Shown here: piece after piece, positions 34,818 through 46,379 of the stretch
How positions within the stretch are numbered: the first letter of the stretch is position 1
Layout of the letters: each line of letters starts with the position of its first letter
Assembly (NCBI RefSeq): GCF_020536995.1
Contig: NC_068359.1
Coordinates: 64,574,004-64,638,003, forward strand
Length of the DNA stretch: 64,000 nt
Direction: 5' to 3'
Source: Dreissena polymorpha
Taxonomy: Eukaryota; Mollusca; Bivalvia; Myida; Dreissenidae
Made by a program: the position numbers and the translations under genes
Notes under the pieces: model-generated
The model's database searches: none
What the model saw: only the letters and a program-made list of their open reading frames with translations
What the model was told of the DNA's origin: nothing

Positions 34818-35876
34818 CACGAACACAACATACATTATTTTTTGCTTTGTTTTTCTTCTTATTTTTGAAATATCATCTAATAAATGACCACACACACATT
34901 ATTCCCCCCTGTCCAACCCCACACACAAAAAGATTTTTTTTAACATGGAAAAAAACATACAAATATTTTTTTATTATTTTATTTTTTAAAGACCGTCCAA
35001 CCATCACACCCAAGCTAATGCTATCAAACTTGAAATATAATCTTATTGGTTTATTTTATGTCTTTACAAATGTTCAATAGATTTTGAAAAATATACCTGA
35101 ACTCAGAATCGTCTATAATGTATCATTTCTTTACAACATAATCGATCGATATGTTTCAATTATGGTCCTCTTCCAGTTAGAATATGACTGTATTACCTTG
35201 ACCTTATTGAATATGAACAATTTCCCCATTATACTGTCAAGCACTCGAAAAGTCGAGTGCGCTGTCTTCTGACAGCTCTTGTTATATATCAAAATGTATT
35301 ATTCAGCTGAATTAACACACATTGGTATTCATGGTATTGCGGTTTTCCACTTTTAGAATCGCCCTTTCAAATTTCCAATCATTTATAAAACATATTAAAG
35401 AAGCTCCGATTTGCAAATGTAATATATGGTTTGATTTAGTTAATAAAACATTGTTGTTGTGAAACAAATTAAATTACTTTGTAAGTGAAAAATCTTGATA
35501 TTTGTAACGTAGATAGAACAAGCAAATATTGTATATTATCTTTTGATTTTAATACATACATTAGGTTTGATCAATTTGATTTTGTTTTTGGTCCTATTCT
35601 CCATCACTAAAATTGAGTTTAGTATGTCAGCCCGCATGCTTGAAACAATTTCAAATTCAATACTTAACAGTGGGTCAGGGATGAGAATAAATTTTTAATG
35701 GCTACATTGAATTAAGTATTCGGTATTACATGGATATAGTTCCAATTTCACTCTGTCAGGCCAGTCAGGCATTTTACTAAACTGTAGCATGTTTACAAAA
35801 TGGATTTGTAGTTGTGATGGATGACAATTTTACTGTGTTTCTTTACTTTCAGCAGGATGGAAAATTGTCATAACAG
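34818..35876. other. Non-coding, upstream of the transposase gene
   Basis: Open frames here are short and low-complexity. A pyrimidine tract with TTTCAG at 35,846-35,852 may be the acceptor of a 5' UTR exon of the transposase gene. Confidence 0.45.
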
Positions 35877-35947
35877 ATGAATATATTTGTAATGGAGAAA
35901 CATAAACACAAGACTCGTGATAAATATAAACACAAGACTCATGATGG
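35877..35947 (+). CDS. Transposase gene, exon 1
   Basis: ATG at 35,877 gives MNIFVMEKHKHKTRDKYKHK then THDG. A second in-frame ATG at 35,892 is an alternative start. The exon ends GATGG/GTATGC; its last two bases plus the first A of exon 2 make the codon GGA, so the join reads HDGEWSKDL. Basic, likely nuclear-targeting. The split codon that fits perfectly is the main evidence for this exon. Confidence 0.65.
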
Positions 35948-38900
35948 GTATGCTTTATAACTTTATTTTATAATGCTTTATTCAATTTAAGATCAATTGA
36001 GTTTTTTGCTCAAGATGAGCTTTTATGGTAATTTAATTATAATATGGCCTTTTTGTCATATGAAACTACATTTTGTCACATTTGGTCATAGTGTTTCTTT
36101 TGATGCTGTCTGTCAGTATACTGAGTCTCATCTTTTCAGAACTTGGTCCCTGGGTCAAATTGAAATGTTGTCACAATGGTAGGTTTTAATGTATCTGTGA
36201 TAAGTTCAGCTATGGGTGATATCAAGTGACACTTAGGTGAATGTCAAATCTAATTCGAAAATCTGTGTTAACACTTCCGGTAATTAAGTCACATTTTACT
36301 CAAAAGATAAGTGACACAATATTTGATTAGATCATAAATACTCAGACAGAGGAAATCATTTTAAAACTCTTCTCATATAACAATATTCACTGGATTTCTT
36401 GGGCTTGACACAAACCATTGTTCATATAAAAAATTCCAATGTTTATATTTGCTTGCATAAGTAGGTACCAGGGTAACCCAAATTTGTTGATTGAATAAGT
36501 ACAATTTCAATATTTGTCTTTTCTGAGACTGCAAAATCCCCGTTTTATCCTAACCTTTATCCTAACCTTAATAAAAAATAAATAGGTGTGTTGACTATTC
36601 TTAGAGTCAGCATCATATCTTGGCTTGAAGATTTGCTTGCACTTTCAAGCTTTTCAACTACTGTATGGATTTTCTTATTGTCTGTTGGATGACTGGACAA
36701 GGTCACCTGAGAAATCGCAGAACTCATGGATATAATTTGACATAATTATTTCCCTTCTATACAAGAACTATATAAAAGTTTATGTATATAAATGTTCAAA
36801 TTACATGAATGGGTCTGCATGGGTGAAAGTTTTCTGTATACTGATTGATATACTGATTTAGTATTTTTTCGAATACATTTCTCTATAATTCGTATGAAAT
36901 CTGTCTGTTTCAGTATATAGAAAAAAGGTGCTCAGTATTTTCAAAATGTTCACCTTTCACCCATGGGGTCAAATTTATTTAATTATTTTGGCTTACCTGA
37001 GCACAATGTAGAGAGTTAGTGGTGTTTTTTGGGTTTGTCAAGACTTGTGTCTGCGCGTTAGTTCATGCATGGGGGATACATGCGCCGATCCGTCATCAAC
37101 AAATTCTTATTGTCAAAATCCATATGGTCTAAAGTTTATGATACATTTTATGATACATTGAAACATTTTTTTCAGAGAATGGAGTAAAGATTTGCTACAA
37201 CTCAAGTCTCAAATTCAACAGAAAAGAAGTAAAGGCAGATTAACTGCTAAGCAATATGGAACAAGTGTTAAAGAGAAAGAGAGACAATCAAATACTAATG
37301 AAGGAAATGACTCTAACAAGTCAGAAAAGCTGGACTTTATTCAGGAGGAAAGTGTGAATCAATCAAATCAAATAAGCATCACAGAAGAAAGTAATAATGA
37401 AGATAAATTGTTTGACAACACCAAAGAAAGGTCGTCATCATTTGACATAGAGGTAAATCCCGAAACCATGGGAAGAACTAGTAACATCAGTGAAACTAGT
37501 GACAAAACAGAAGCTGTAAATAAGAAAACATCAAAAACAACAAAAAGTGAACAAAATTCGGAAAAAATGGAGTGTATAGTAGAGTTTGATTTTGAGCATA
37601 AACCAAAAAAAGGGAAGAGAAAAGAAGACATGTCCAAACAAAAAGATATTGATTATAAAGATGCAAAAATAGACATTGATGAGTCAGAGCATTCTAATAT
37701 TCAACATAAAGAAAACAAAATTATGACTGGAAAAAAAGATAATAACTCAGAGGAATTGGTAGCTACTGAAAACAAATCCAATGAAGAAGTTCATACCGTA
37801 CACGAGAATATATCTTTACATGACGATGTTAAGATTGATACTGAAAGAAAAATCTCAACTGAGAAAAAGGAAAAACATAACAAAAAACGGTCTAAGAAAT
37901 CAAACAAAAAGTATGAGATAGGTTCGAGTATTGTTGTTGATCATGAAATACAGGATTATATTATAATTGATGATGATGGAAAATACTTGAGTGAGAATGA
38001 AAAACAAAACAAAAAACGGTCAAAGAAATCAAAGAAAAAGTCTGAGATAGGTTCCAGTAATGTGGTTGATCATGAAATACAGGATGACATTAAAGTTGAT
38101 GAGAATGGAAATTACTTGAGTGGGAAAAATGAAAAACAAAATAAAAAACTGTCAAAGAAATCAAAGAAAAAGTCTGAGATAGGTTCGAGTAATGTGGTTG
38201 ATCATGAAATACAGGATAACATAAAAGTAGATGAGAATAGAAATTACTTGAGTGAGAAAATTGAAAAACAGAATAAAAAACTGTCAAAGAAATCAAAGAA
38301 AAAGTCTGAGATAGGTTCGAGTAATGTGGTTGATCATGAAAAACAGGATTACATTGAAGTTGATGAGAATGGAAATAACTTGATTGAGAAAAATGAAAAA
38401 CAGAATAAAAAAAGGTCAAACAAATCAAAGAAAAAGTCGGAGGTAGATGTTTGTTTAAATGTTGATGACTATTAAATATTAGATGATTTTAGAGTTGATG
38501 ATAATGGAAATAATTTTAATGAGAAAAATGAAGAAATGAACAAAAAACTGTTAAAGAAATCAAAGAAAAAGTCTAAAATAAATGTTACAAAAGTGAAACA
38601 TAATAAAGTGAAAGCAAAAAAAAGAAAGAAAAATCTGCATCTAGATAAACCTGTGGAAATGGCTTCATCAAACCCTTCTCATTCTAATATAGAAAGCATT
38701 GACCTTACTTTAGAACCATTGGTAAAAAAAATAAAAATATCAGAGATTCCTAACTTGAATTCTCAAACCCCAAACTTACTTGAGGAAAATGTATATGTAA
38801 CAGCAGAATCAGACAATAAATCTAGTAACACAGATTTTGAAAGAGAAGACAATGCAGATGAATTAAAACATAATCCAAACCAAGATGTGAATAATGAAAA

Positions 38901-41900
38901 TAGGAAACTTGCTTTTGAAATTGAAACTAATACATGGCGTCACATTTCTCCAGAAGAAGTGATTTATGCAAATGGTAGGAGAAACAGAAAGCTGAAAAAC
39001 AACTGGACTGATGTTTTAGCTAACAAAGTGTCTTTCTTTCATCCAGGGTGTGTGTTGGCTTTCAAATGCCAACGTATAAAACTACCTGGAAGTAGAAAAA
39101 GAACTGCTGCACATTTGTGTACAGCCAAAGCAACATGCAAAGGAATTGAATGTGGTGTTACATTCTCATTTTCTATAGATAAAGAACCATCAGAAAATGA
39201 GGCCTGCCAGGTATTTTGTGAGTTATCAGGTGCTCCTTTCCACACTAATGATGAAGTAAATAGAAGAAATATTTCCGGGGAGACAAGAAAGCAGCTTGGT
39301 AAAGTTATAAAATCTGCTACTGCTCAACACATTGAAGACTTGATAATGGGTAGAGAGGAGGAAATGCAAGTGGGAAATTTTACAAGCATACCAACACACC
39401 ACGTGTAAAGAAAAATAATTTCAGACCAAATAAAAAAAGAAACAATTCACACTGACTATGTTAGAGAACTCCAACTGCTAAAGGAATCATATGAGAAACA
39501 AGAGGATCCTTATATAAGAGAAATAACCATTGACCCATTTACTACTATTCTGATATCTCAAAAACAAATCAAATACATTAGTGATAACATGTTGGACATT
39601 TACATAGATTCCACTGGAGGAATAATTCCAAAAATTGCTAACCAAAAGAGACCATTTCTGTACTCTATAGTAACAAAGCCTGATGCCAGTCTTCCAGAAG
39701 TCTCTGTTGCTGATATGATTACAACTCAACACCACATACCAAAATTGGAATATTTTTTTAACTTAGTCAAAAGAGAAGTAACCATGAAAGGGGGCTTATT
39801 AAGAATCAGAAAAGTCGAAACTGACTTCAGCTTAGCCCTTTTACAATCTTCATTGAGAGCATTCTCTGATATGAATATAAAGAAGTACTTAAACTATTGC
39901 GCTGAAGTTATGAACAAGACTGAACTGGTAGATAGTACAGTTCATCATCTGTGCTGTGCCCACATGATAAAGGACTTCAGTAGATGTGTTAAACGCTTTG
40001 TTCCTGAATTGAAGAAAAGCGATAGACAATTAGCTTTACAATGTTTTGCTTTATTGCAGAACTGTACAGAAATAACAGAAGCTAAGAAGATTTATCACGA
40101 TATTTGTGTGGTATTCTTTTCGAGTCCTTCAACAGAAACATATTCCCAATCCGTGAACAGTTTAACGAAATTAGCTGAAGGTTTGTCAATTGAAGATGTT
40201 TCCGAGGATGATGATTATGAAGATGATGTTACTGAAAGCATTTTAAAAGCAGATTATGAAAGTCTTGATAAAAAAACAATCAAGGAAAGTTCTCCTTTTA
40301 CAATTGTCTTCTCAAAGGTGGTAGAAGTTGTTGATGCCAAGACAATTAAATCCCCCGAATGTGTCATGAAAAGAGACGTTGTTTTTAAATGTTTTGAAAA
40401 ATTCATGTATATTTTCCCACTGTGGAGTGGTGTTATGTTAAAGAAATGTGGTTTTCCTCAAACAAGAGATAGCAATTCTCCAGCAGAAGTATGGTTCAAA
40501 GTTTTAAAGAATGATATTTCTGTCCCACAGCGCTCAAGACCTGGAAAGTTTGTTATTGGCATCAAACAATTAATAGATGCTAGATTTAAGGAACTTTTAT
40601 ACCCTAAGTGCAGACAGCCTAAGTCTAAGAGAAAAAAGAACAATGACCAACAAAAGCTAATTTTAGAAGAAGAGAAATGGCAGAGAAAAAAAACAAAATC
40701 AAGGAAGTACCAGCCACCCACTAAATCAACAAAACAGAAAGGAAAAGTGTTGCCTTCAGTCATGAAATGGGGTGGAAAGTCTGTTGGGGTATTTCTAAGT
40801 AATACCTGTACCATAGATAATGGTCTTACAATACTTCACATTGCTTTTAAAGAAAATGTCAACTTCAATGAAGCCATTCAAAATGAGAAAGATAGCATCC
40901 TAAGTAGAGAACTTCTTACCATCTTTAAACTAATGGATGATACCCATTATTCTGATGCTAAAAAAACTTGGATAAACTTCATCAAAAGTAATACTAGCGA
41001 CGATGATCCTAAAAAGAAAACAGTTGCCAATTTGTTTGGTGATGAATTTGATTTTTTCATTAGTCATCTCGAAAAGCCATGGGTCTGGGATGGGGTTTCC
41101 ACATGCAGCAATGCTACTTGTTCTCATCAGCGCCAGTTACATAAAAGAGATTCTGATTTTGGCCATGTGTAAGTGCAACTTATCATTGAGTTATTAAATA
41201 ATTATTCGATTTATTCATGCATCATGTTTACCTTTTAAATATCGATTGAAGTCTTTGAGATTGGTTAATTGGTTCATCAGTCAAGATTGGACCAATAGCA
41301 AATTAATTGAATATTTACAAGGTCTGAGGGCAAACCAAGCCGATACTGTCCTCCTTTTACTTAAATACTGGTTATTACTGGTAAATTTTATTGTTTTCCT
41401 GATACACAGCCATCAAAAGTTTGGCAATTCTGTATTGATATTGAATTATTGAGCATTAAAATTGTACAACAGAATGAGAATTTGACAAATATTTTTAGTA
41501 TGCATTGTTTTTAATTTGTATGGTGATTGTCTATCTTGTGAATATTGGTCTGTTGCTACGGACAAAAAGCCTAAGGGCTAAATGGTGCTTTGCAGTTTTA
41601 TGTCGTGTTGTCTTGACCCTAAGAAAATGCATCAAATTGCCTTTTGACATGCTTCTAATGGTTGTTGTGAGGGTTAGGGTTAGGGTTAGGGTGCTTACCT
41701 TCATTATGAGCCAAGGGACAAAGCGATATCGCAACAGCACATGCATATGACAGTGTAAAATTTGAGGTAATTTTTGAGTGACAGGATAAAAAGACAATAA
41801 AAGTGCTGTTTTAGGCTTTGAAGGTTTATTAGAAGTTTTTCTGTGAAGTTGGTAGTATGACTTGACCATTGAGCATTTTATTTGATTTTCATGGCAGAGT

Positions 41901-43307
41901 ATAACATATGATATGAAAAAAATCATTTTAATTGGCATTGGCTTTAATAGTTGGGCATAAATTGGAAAACACTCGTCTGCAAATATTGAAAATCTTAACT
42001 TTCTGTTATGAAATTTTTGTTTTACTTTATAATTACTTGTGTTTTCATTCATGGCCTTTCATTCAATTCTGTTAACATTTCAGTGTTATGGAAAGAAACT
42101 TTCAATCTATTCAAGATCTTATGGACACTTGGATGCTTAGTTACGCTAATTGTGATAAGTATATAGACGAAGATGCTGATTCAGATGACCGGTAAGCTTT
42201 TTATTGTTTGTTTGCAGAATTTTACATGAAGGGTTGACTTATTGATCAGTCATATGACTGATCAGTCAATGCTGATAAATTCCAAAATTATCTGGTTAAT
42301 ACTGGTCATTGCTGGTTAATTCCGTAAAGCAGGCAGAAAGTAAATGTTTTTACAATACTGTATTGATTTAATATTGAATTATTATATGAAAAAATGTGTA
42401 AGAAAATGATTTAAGACATGTAAAAAAATGTTTTAATGAACCACAAACTATTAAAAATTAGCCTGTCAATAGTGTCCGTCAAACATGTTGTGGCATTATG
42501 TGCAAACTTCGGAATGATAATTTAATTCCAGAAACTTGTGTTAATAGAAGCATACACAACATTTTATAAAATGCTTCCCATAATTTAGACTAAAAAATAA
42601 TAACATAAATGGTTAGAAAAGTCTACTATTGACTACAAATTATTCACAATACCAACTATACTCGAACATGTTTGTAGTGGCGTCATTTTGTTTTAAAAGC
42701 TACCCATTTCCCTCATTATTTGTTAATTCATTATACACGTTGAAGTCTAACAATACATTTACTGACCATATAATTTTGGATTTCTGAAGCAATTAGTCAA
42801 TTTGAATAACTTCCACGTGCAAACCTACGTACAATTATTTTTAACTAGATGTTAATCAAATAAATCAAGCGCTTCCTATTGTTCCTACTTATGTGATAAA
42901 TATTGTCAATAAATGTAACTCTCATTGATAGTTAACATAATGATCAGCTTATTAAGTATAATGTTACATGTCTTACTTATGTATTGGTATTTTTTAGATG
43001 CAATGGAAAACGCACAATTGTGAGAACAATAACAACATATTCACCAATTGCTGTTGTCCGCTTATACGAACACGCATTGTTGGGACGAATAAAGCTAGAG
43101 GATGTTCTGAAAACACCGAATTTACAATTACAGAAACAGAAATATTATTTGGCTGGTGTTACTATGTTTAAAGTCAATCATTATTGTGCTGTGGTGTTAT
43201 TCGGGAGTGAATTTTGGTGGTACGATGGACTTGTTGGAAAACTTCAGGGTTTGCCTAGAAATATTGACCCATGGTTCCTATCTCATGCAATATACTGTGT
43301 TACATAA
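35877..43307 (+). CDS. MULE-like transposase with C-terminal USP-like peptidase domain, four exons
   Basis: Coding exons: 35,877-35,947; 37,176-41,168; 42,084-42,191; 42,998-43,307. All three introns are GT-AG and all phases agree, giving 1,494 codons including the stop. Residues 1-500 are Lys, Ser and Glu-rich with a coding minisatellite. About 640-710 is a Cys/His-rich, zinc-binding-looking region (CVLAFKC, LCTAKATCKGIEC, HTND). A DDE core follows: IYIDSTGG (D835), ETDFSLALLQ (D907) and CCAH (H953), the D, D, C-x2-H order of Mutator-like transposases. A USP-type Cys box NTCTIDNG (C1235) and His box NHYCAVV (H1452) with YDGL (D1467) complete the protein. Two in-frame stops (38,473 and 39,406) interrupt exon 2, so this copy is probably a very young pseudogene. 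Expected role of an intact protein: DNA-cutting transposase in the nucleus; the peptidase role is unknown. Confidence 0.7.
37176..41168 (+). CDS. Transposase gene, exon 2 (main coding exon)
   Basis: Starts after TTTTTTTCAG and ends at the strong donor GTAAGT. One frame runs through the whole exon except for stops at 38,473-38,475 and 39,406-39,408. Coding continues in the same frame on both sides of each, and the protein pattern carries on without a gap. It holds the charged N-terminal region, the Cys/His-rich region, the DDE core and the Cys box of the peptidase domain. Confidence 0.75.
37860..38570 (+). repeat. Coding minisatellite inside transposase exon 2
   Basis: About five direct repeats of roughly 125-135 bp, encoding KKLSKKSKKKSEIG, then VVDHEIQD and VDENGNYLSE. 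The period is a multiple of three where copies are complete, so the frame is kept. The repeats are very similar at the DNA level, pointing to recent expansion. The peptide alternates Lys-rich blocks with acidic blocks. Confidence 0.85.
41669..41692 (+). repeat. Interstitial TTAGGG run
   Basis: GGGTTAGGGTTAGGGTTAGG lies in intron 2 of the transposase gene, about three complete TTAGGG units. TTAGGG is the usual animal, including molluscan, telomere repeat. Too short to imply a telomere. Confidence 0.8.
42084..42191 (+). CDS. Transposase gene, exon 3
   Basis: 108 nt between AACATTTCAG and GTAAGC. It encodes MERNFQSIQDLMDTWMLSYA, then an acidic tail with DEDADSDD. The split codons at both edges (GT/T before, CG/A after) fit exons 2 and 4, which supports the gene model. 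Confidence 0.75.
42243..42268. repeat. Overlapping perfect palindromes in intron 3
   Basis: 42,243-42,264 is a 22-bp perfect palindrome centred on CATATG. 42,255-42,268 (TGACTGATCAGTCA) is a second, overlapping palindrome. Both lie about 50 bp past the exon 3 donor. Confidence 0.9.
42998..43307 (+). CDS. Transposase gene, exon 4 (USP-like His box)
   Basis: Begins after TTTTTTAG and ends with TAA at 43,305-43,307. It encodes TITTYSPIAVVRLYEHALLG, then YYLAGVTMFKVNHYCAVVLF and WWYDGL. The order of hydrophobic strand, N-H-Y, strand, W and Y-D-G matches the His box and third catalytic position of ubiquitin-specific peptidases (GHYxAYV ... W...FDD). The matching Cys box is in exon 2. Confidence 0.7.
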
Positions 43308-43861
43308 ACGTGTAGTGTCTCCTATAATATACTTTAACAGAACAACTACAAGAAAAGAAATGTAGCATTATTCTTAACCTGCAAGTGCATTATTTATGTT
43401 GATGTTTTATCATTCTTAATTTATGTTTGTTAAAACATACACATTAGTTAATAATTCATTTATTTGGTTTTCAATTTGTCTCATATTTTTGTTTGCATTA
43501 CTGTGCTAACGAACACTCTTTTAGGGTTGAATTGTTTTTGATGTATGGAATTTAACTTGAAGTAGAAGATAACCTTTAAGCATTAAGGAAACCTATTGTA
43601 AAGAGTTTGTTAATGTTTATTCTCACCTGAGACAGGTTGATAAAGTGAACTTGTATGGATAATTCTGTTCAGTATTTTTTTTTATTTTGCGGGTAAAAAC
43701 GCCTATATTTTAAAGGTTTACACTTATAACTTCATCGATACATGAAATAAATGATTGTACGATATCCCGTTTGCCGAACTTTTATTTTGCAATGTAGATT
43801 ACGTGTCTTTAAAAGGTTTAAATATAAAGCATGTGTTGAAACCGTAAATAGTGTCATTTTT
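43308..43861. other. 3' flank of the transposase gene
   Basis: AT-rich, probably 3' untranslated in part. I looked for short terminal inverted repeats shared with the upstream flank and saw none. Confidence 0.5.
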
Positions 43862-44333
43862 ATGCCCCCCTTCGAAGAAGAGGGGGTATATTGTTTTGCA
43901 CATGTCGGTCCGTCGGTCTGTCGGTCGGTCTGTCGGTCGGTCGGTCCGTCCACCAAATGGTTTCCGGATGATAACTCAAGAACGCTTAGGCCTAGGATCA
44001 TGAAAATTCATAGGTATATTGATATTGACTGGCAAATGACCCCTATTGATTTTCAGGTCATTATGTCAAAGGTCAATGTCACAGTGACTCAAAACATTAA
44101 AATGGTTTCCGGATGATAACTCAAGAACGCTCAGGCCTAGGATCATGAAACTTCATAGGTACATTGATCATGACTGGCAGATGACCCCTAATGATTTTCA
44201 GGTAACTAGGTCAAATGTCAAGGTCACAGTGACCTGAAGCAGTTAAATGGTTTCTAACGTAATCACACAATGGCTTCTACTACAACTGACAGCCCATTTG
44301 GGGGCATGCGTGTTTTACAAACAGCCCTTGTTT
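43862..44333 (+). repeat. Dispersed repeat family 1, copy c
   Basis: Complete-looking copy from GCCCCCCTTCGAAGAAGAGG to ACAAACAGCCCTTGTTTC with two internal modules. Similar in length to copy b. Confidence 0.88.
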
Positions 44334-46379
44334 CATTTATTTTTTATATAACATGTAAAGATACATATTTTGATGCTGTACAAATTTGTAGTTTTGCCTC
44401 TAAAAGTATCGTTTTAAATGTTAGAATGATGATGTACATAATCTATTATAATGTTTGTGTTCATTTTTTATGATATGTCATTAAAAGTTCATATCACTGG
44501 TATATTCTTTATATTTTGAGTATTTAACACAATGTCAGCGAACTTCGCTAAAACAAGAGTAAAACATAGGACAATCAGTGTCTTTAAAATGTTTAGTTTT
44601 TTTAAGTATGAGACATTATCCAATGACATTCATCCACTTAAGTTATTTTGAAACACATGGGTGAATATTTCCATTATACGTATTGAAATCAGTATGCTGC
44701 CACTGAATTACTCTATATACCTCAAATGCCTATTTCAGTATGACGACAATGTTTTCATTATAAGTTTTCAAAAAAAAAAAAAATTCAACCATGAAAGTGC
44801 TTCATTCTTTTTATTATGACTTTAGTTTTTCAGTATTAATTTTCAACTCTTTACTTTTACCTATGTTATCCCGTTATGCAATTGTATGCTCCCTGAAAAA
44901 ATTGAGACGGCATACACTTGCTGCCTTGATAATCTGTCATATCATGTCCAGACCATAACTCATTAAATCTAAAAGACATATCAAAAAATATCATATGTAG
45001 AATAGAGCATACTCTGGAAAATTGGTGCACATAATTTTAAGGTATTGGTTTCCATTTTTCAATTATTGCTTCTTTAATTTGTTTTATTAGAACCAAAACT
45101 CATTCAATATGAGATGTATCAAACAGATAGCAAATGTAAATGTAAATATGTTATTTCTTGATCTCATTGTTAATTTGAAGCATTTGTTCCTCAATAATAA
45201 ATACATTTGAAGTTGTATTCTTGCTGTTTGTAATACTCTATTTACAGTATGAGACATTTCTCATTTATTGTGATATAGACAACTTATGTACAATACTCTT
45301 GGTTTTCATGGTCCCTATAAGAAATATCTTTCCAATGTTAAATGAATTTGAAACAATAACCTAATTCCATACACATAATGTTATCAAGAAGTGTGATTTG
45401 TTATATTAATAAGTCAAGCGTAAATAAAGTGAGTTTAAATATGTGTGGACATTAAAACATTGGCTTTCAACATAAAACAAATGGAAAAAACTTAAGTCAA
45501 TATAAACTTAATTCCAAGATTTTCATCCCTCTCACTGCTTAACATCGACTCGCCCTTAAGGGTTTTTTAATAAAATTAGGTGAAAATTTCCAAACTCAAA
45601 ATATAAAATCTTTTAGTGACTGAAAAAAACCTCTTCTTATATTGTTTAGTCAAATCATTTAAATATGTTCTCTATGCATGGCATTAATTATCAAAAGATT
45701 GTTGCTTTATTTTAATTTCACCTATGTACAATTATCATATGCATGGTGAATGAAAACTAAAATTTCGAAAGTAAGACAGCCGGTGGCTCTTTTCAATTTT
45801 GAATTGAATATAGGAATAGATTTTCTACGGCATAACAGAGCTTTATGCTTGGATGATGTGATTCGAAGTCTAGGTAATTAACAACTTAACCACTCAATCT
45901 GATGAACACACCTCATGTCGTTTAAGGAAACAAAATTGTTTAAGCGAATTTACATCAATTTTGTTTACAATAAGAATATATGTCAACCAGACTTTTTAAA
46001 TTCTAAATGTGTCTTTTATTTGATTTAATGCCTTTATCTATACAAAAGTGCATATTCAGTGGCAACACATTGAAACACATCATAAACACGTATAGAGCGT
46101 AAAATAACAAACACTTTACAAATAAACAAATCACAATAATCAAGCATTTCAAAGATAAACATATAACACAACGTGATCATGATTAACTTATATAAATCAT
46201 TCGTTGATAAATCAAAAAGTAAAACGGTAAACTAATATAAATTAATACTATAAAAAATAACATTAATATTTGACTAAAACATGCAAAGAAAAAAAATATG
46301 TTTATGTGGTAGTGAACATAATCATGCATGCGTACTCCAAGTATGTAATGCGGAGGTTACGAAAACATTGAATTAAAAT
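44334..46379. other. AT-rich non-coding stretch
   Basis: I see no gene or repeat family that I can support. A poly-A run lies at 44,769-44,782. Confidence 0.6.

Noticed and set aside
35877-43307. Reading the transposase as KDZ/Zisupton type
   Set aside because: Those have different core motifs; the D, D, C-x2-H order fits Mutator-like enzymes better. The call remains by eye only.
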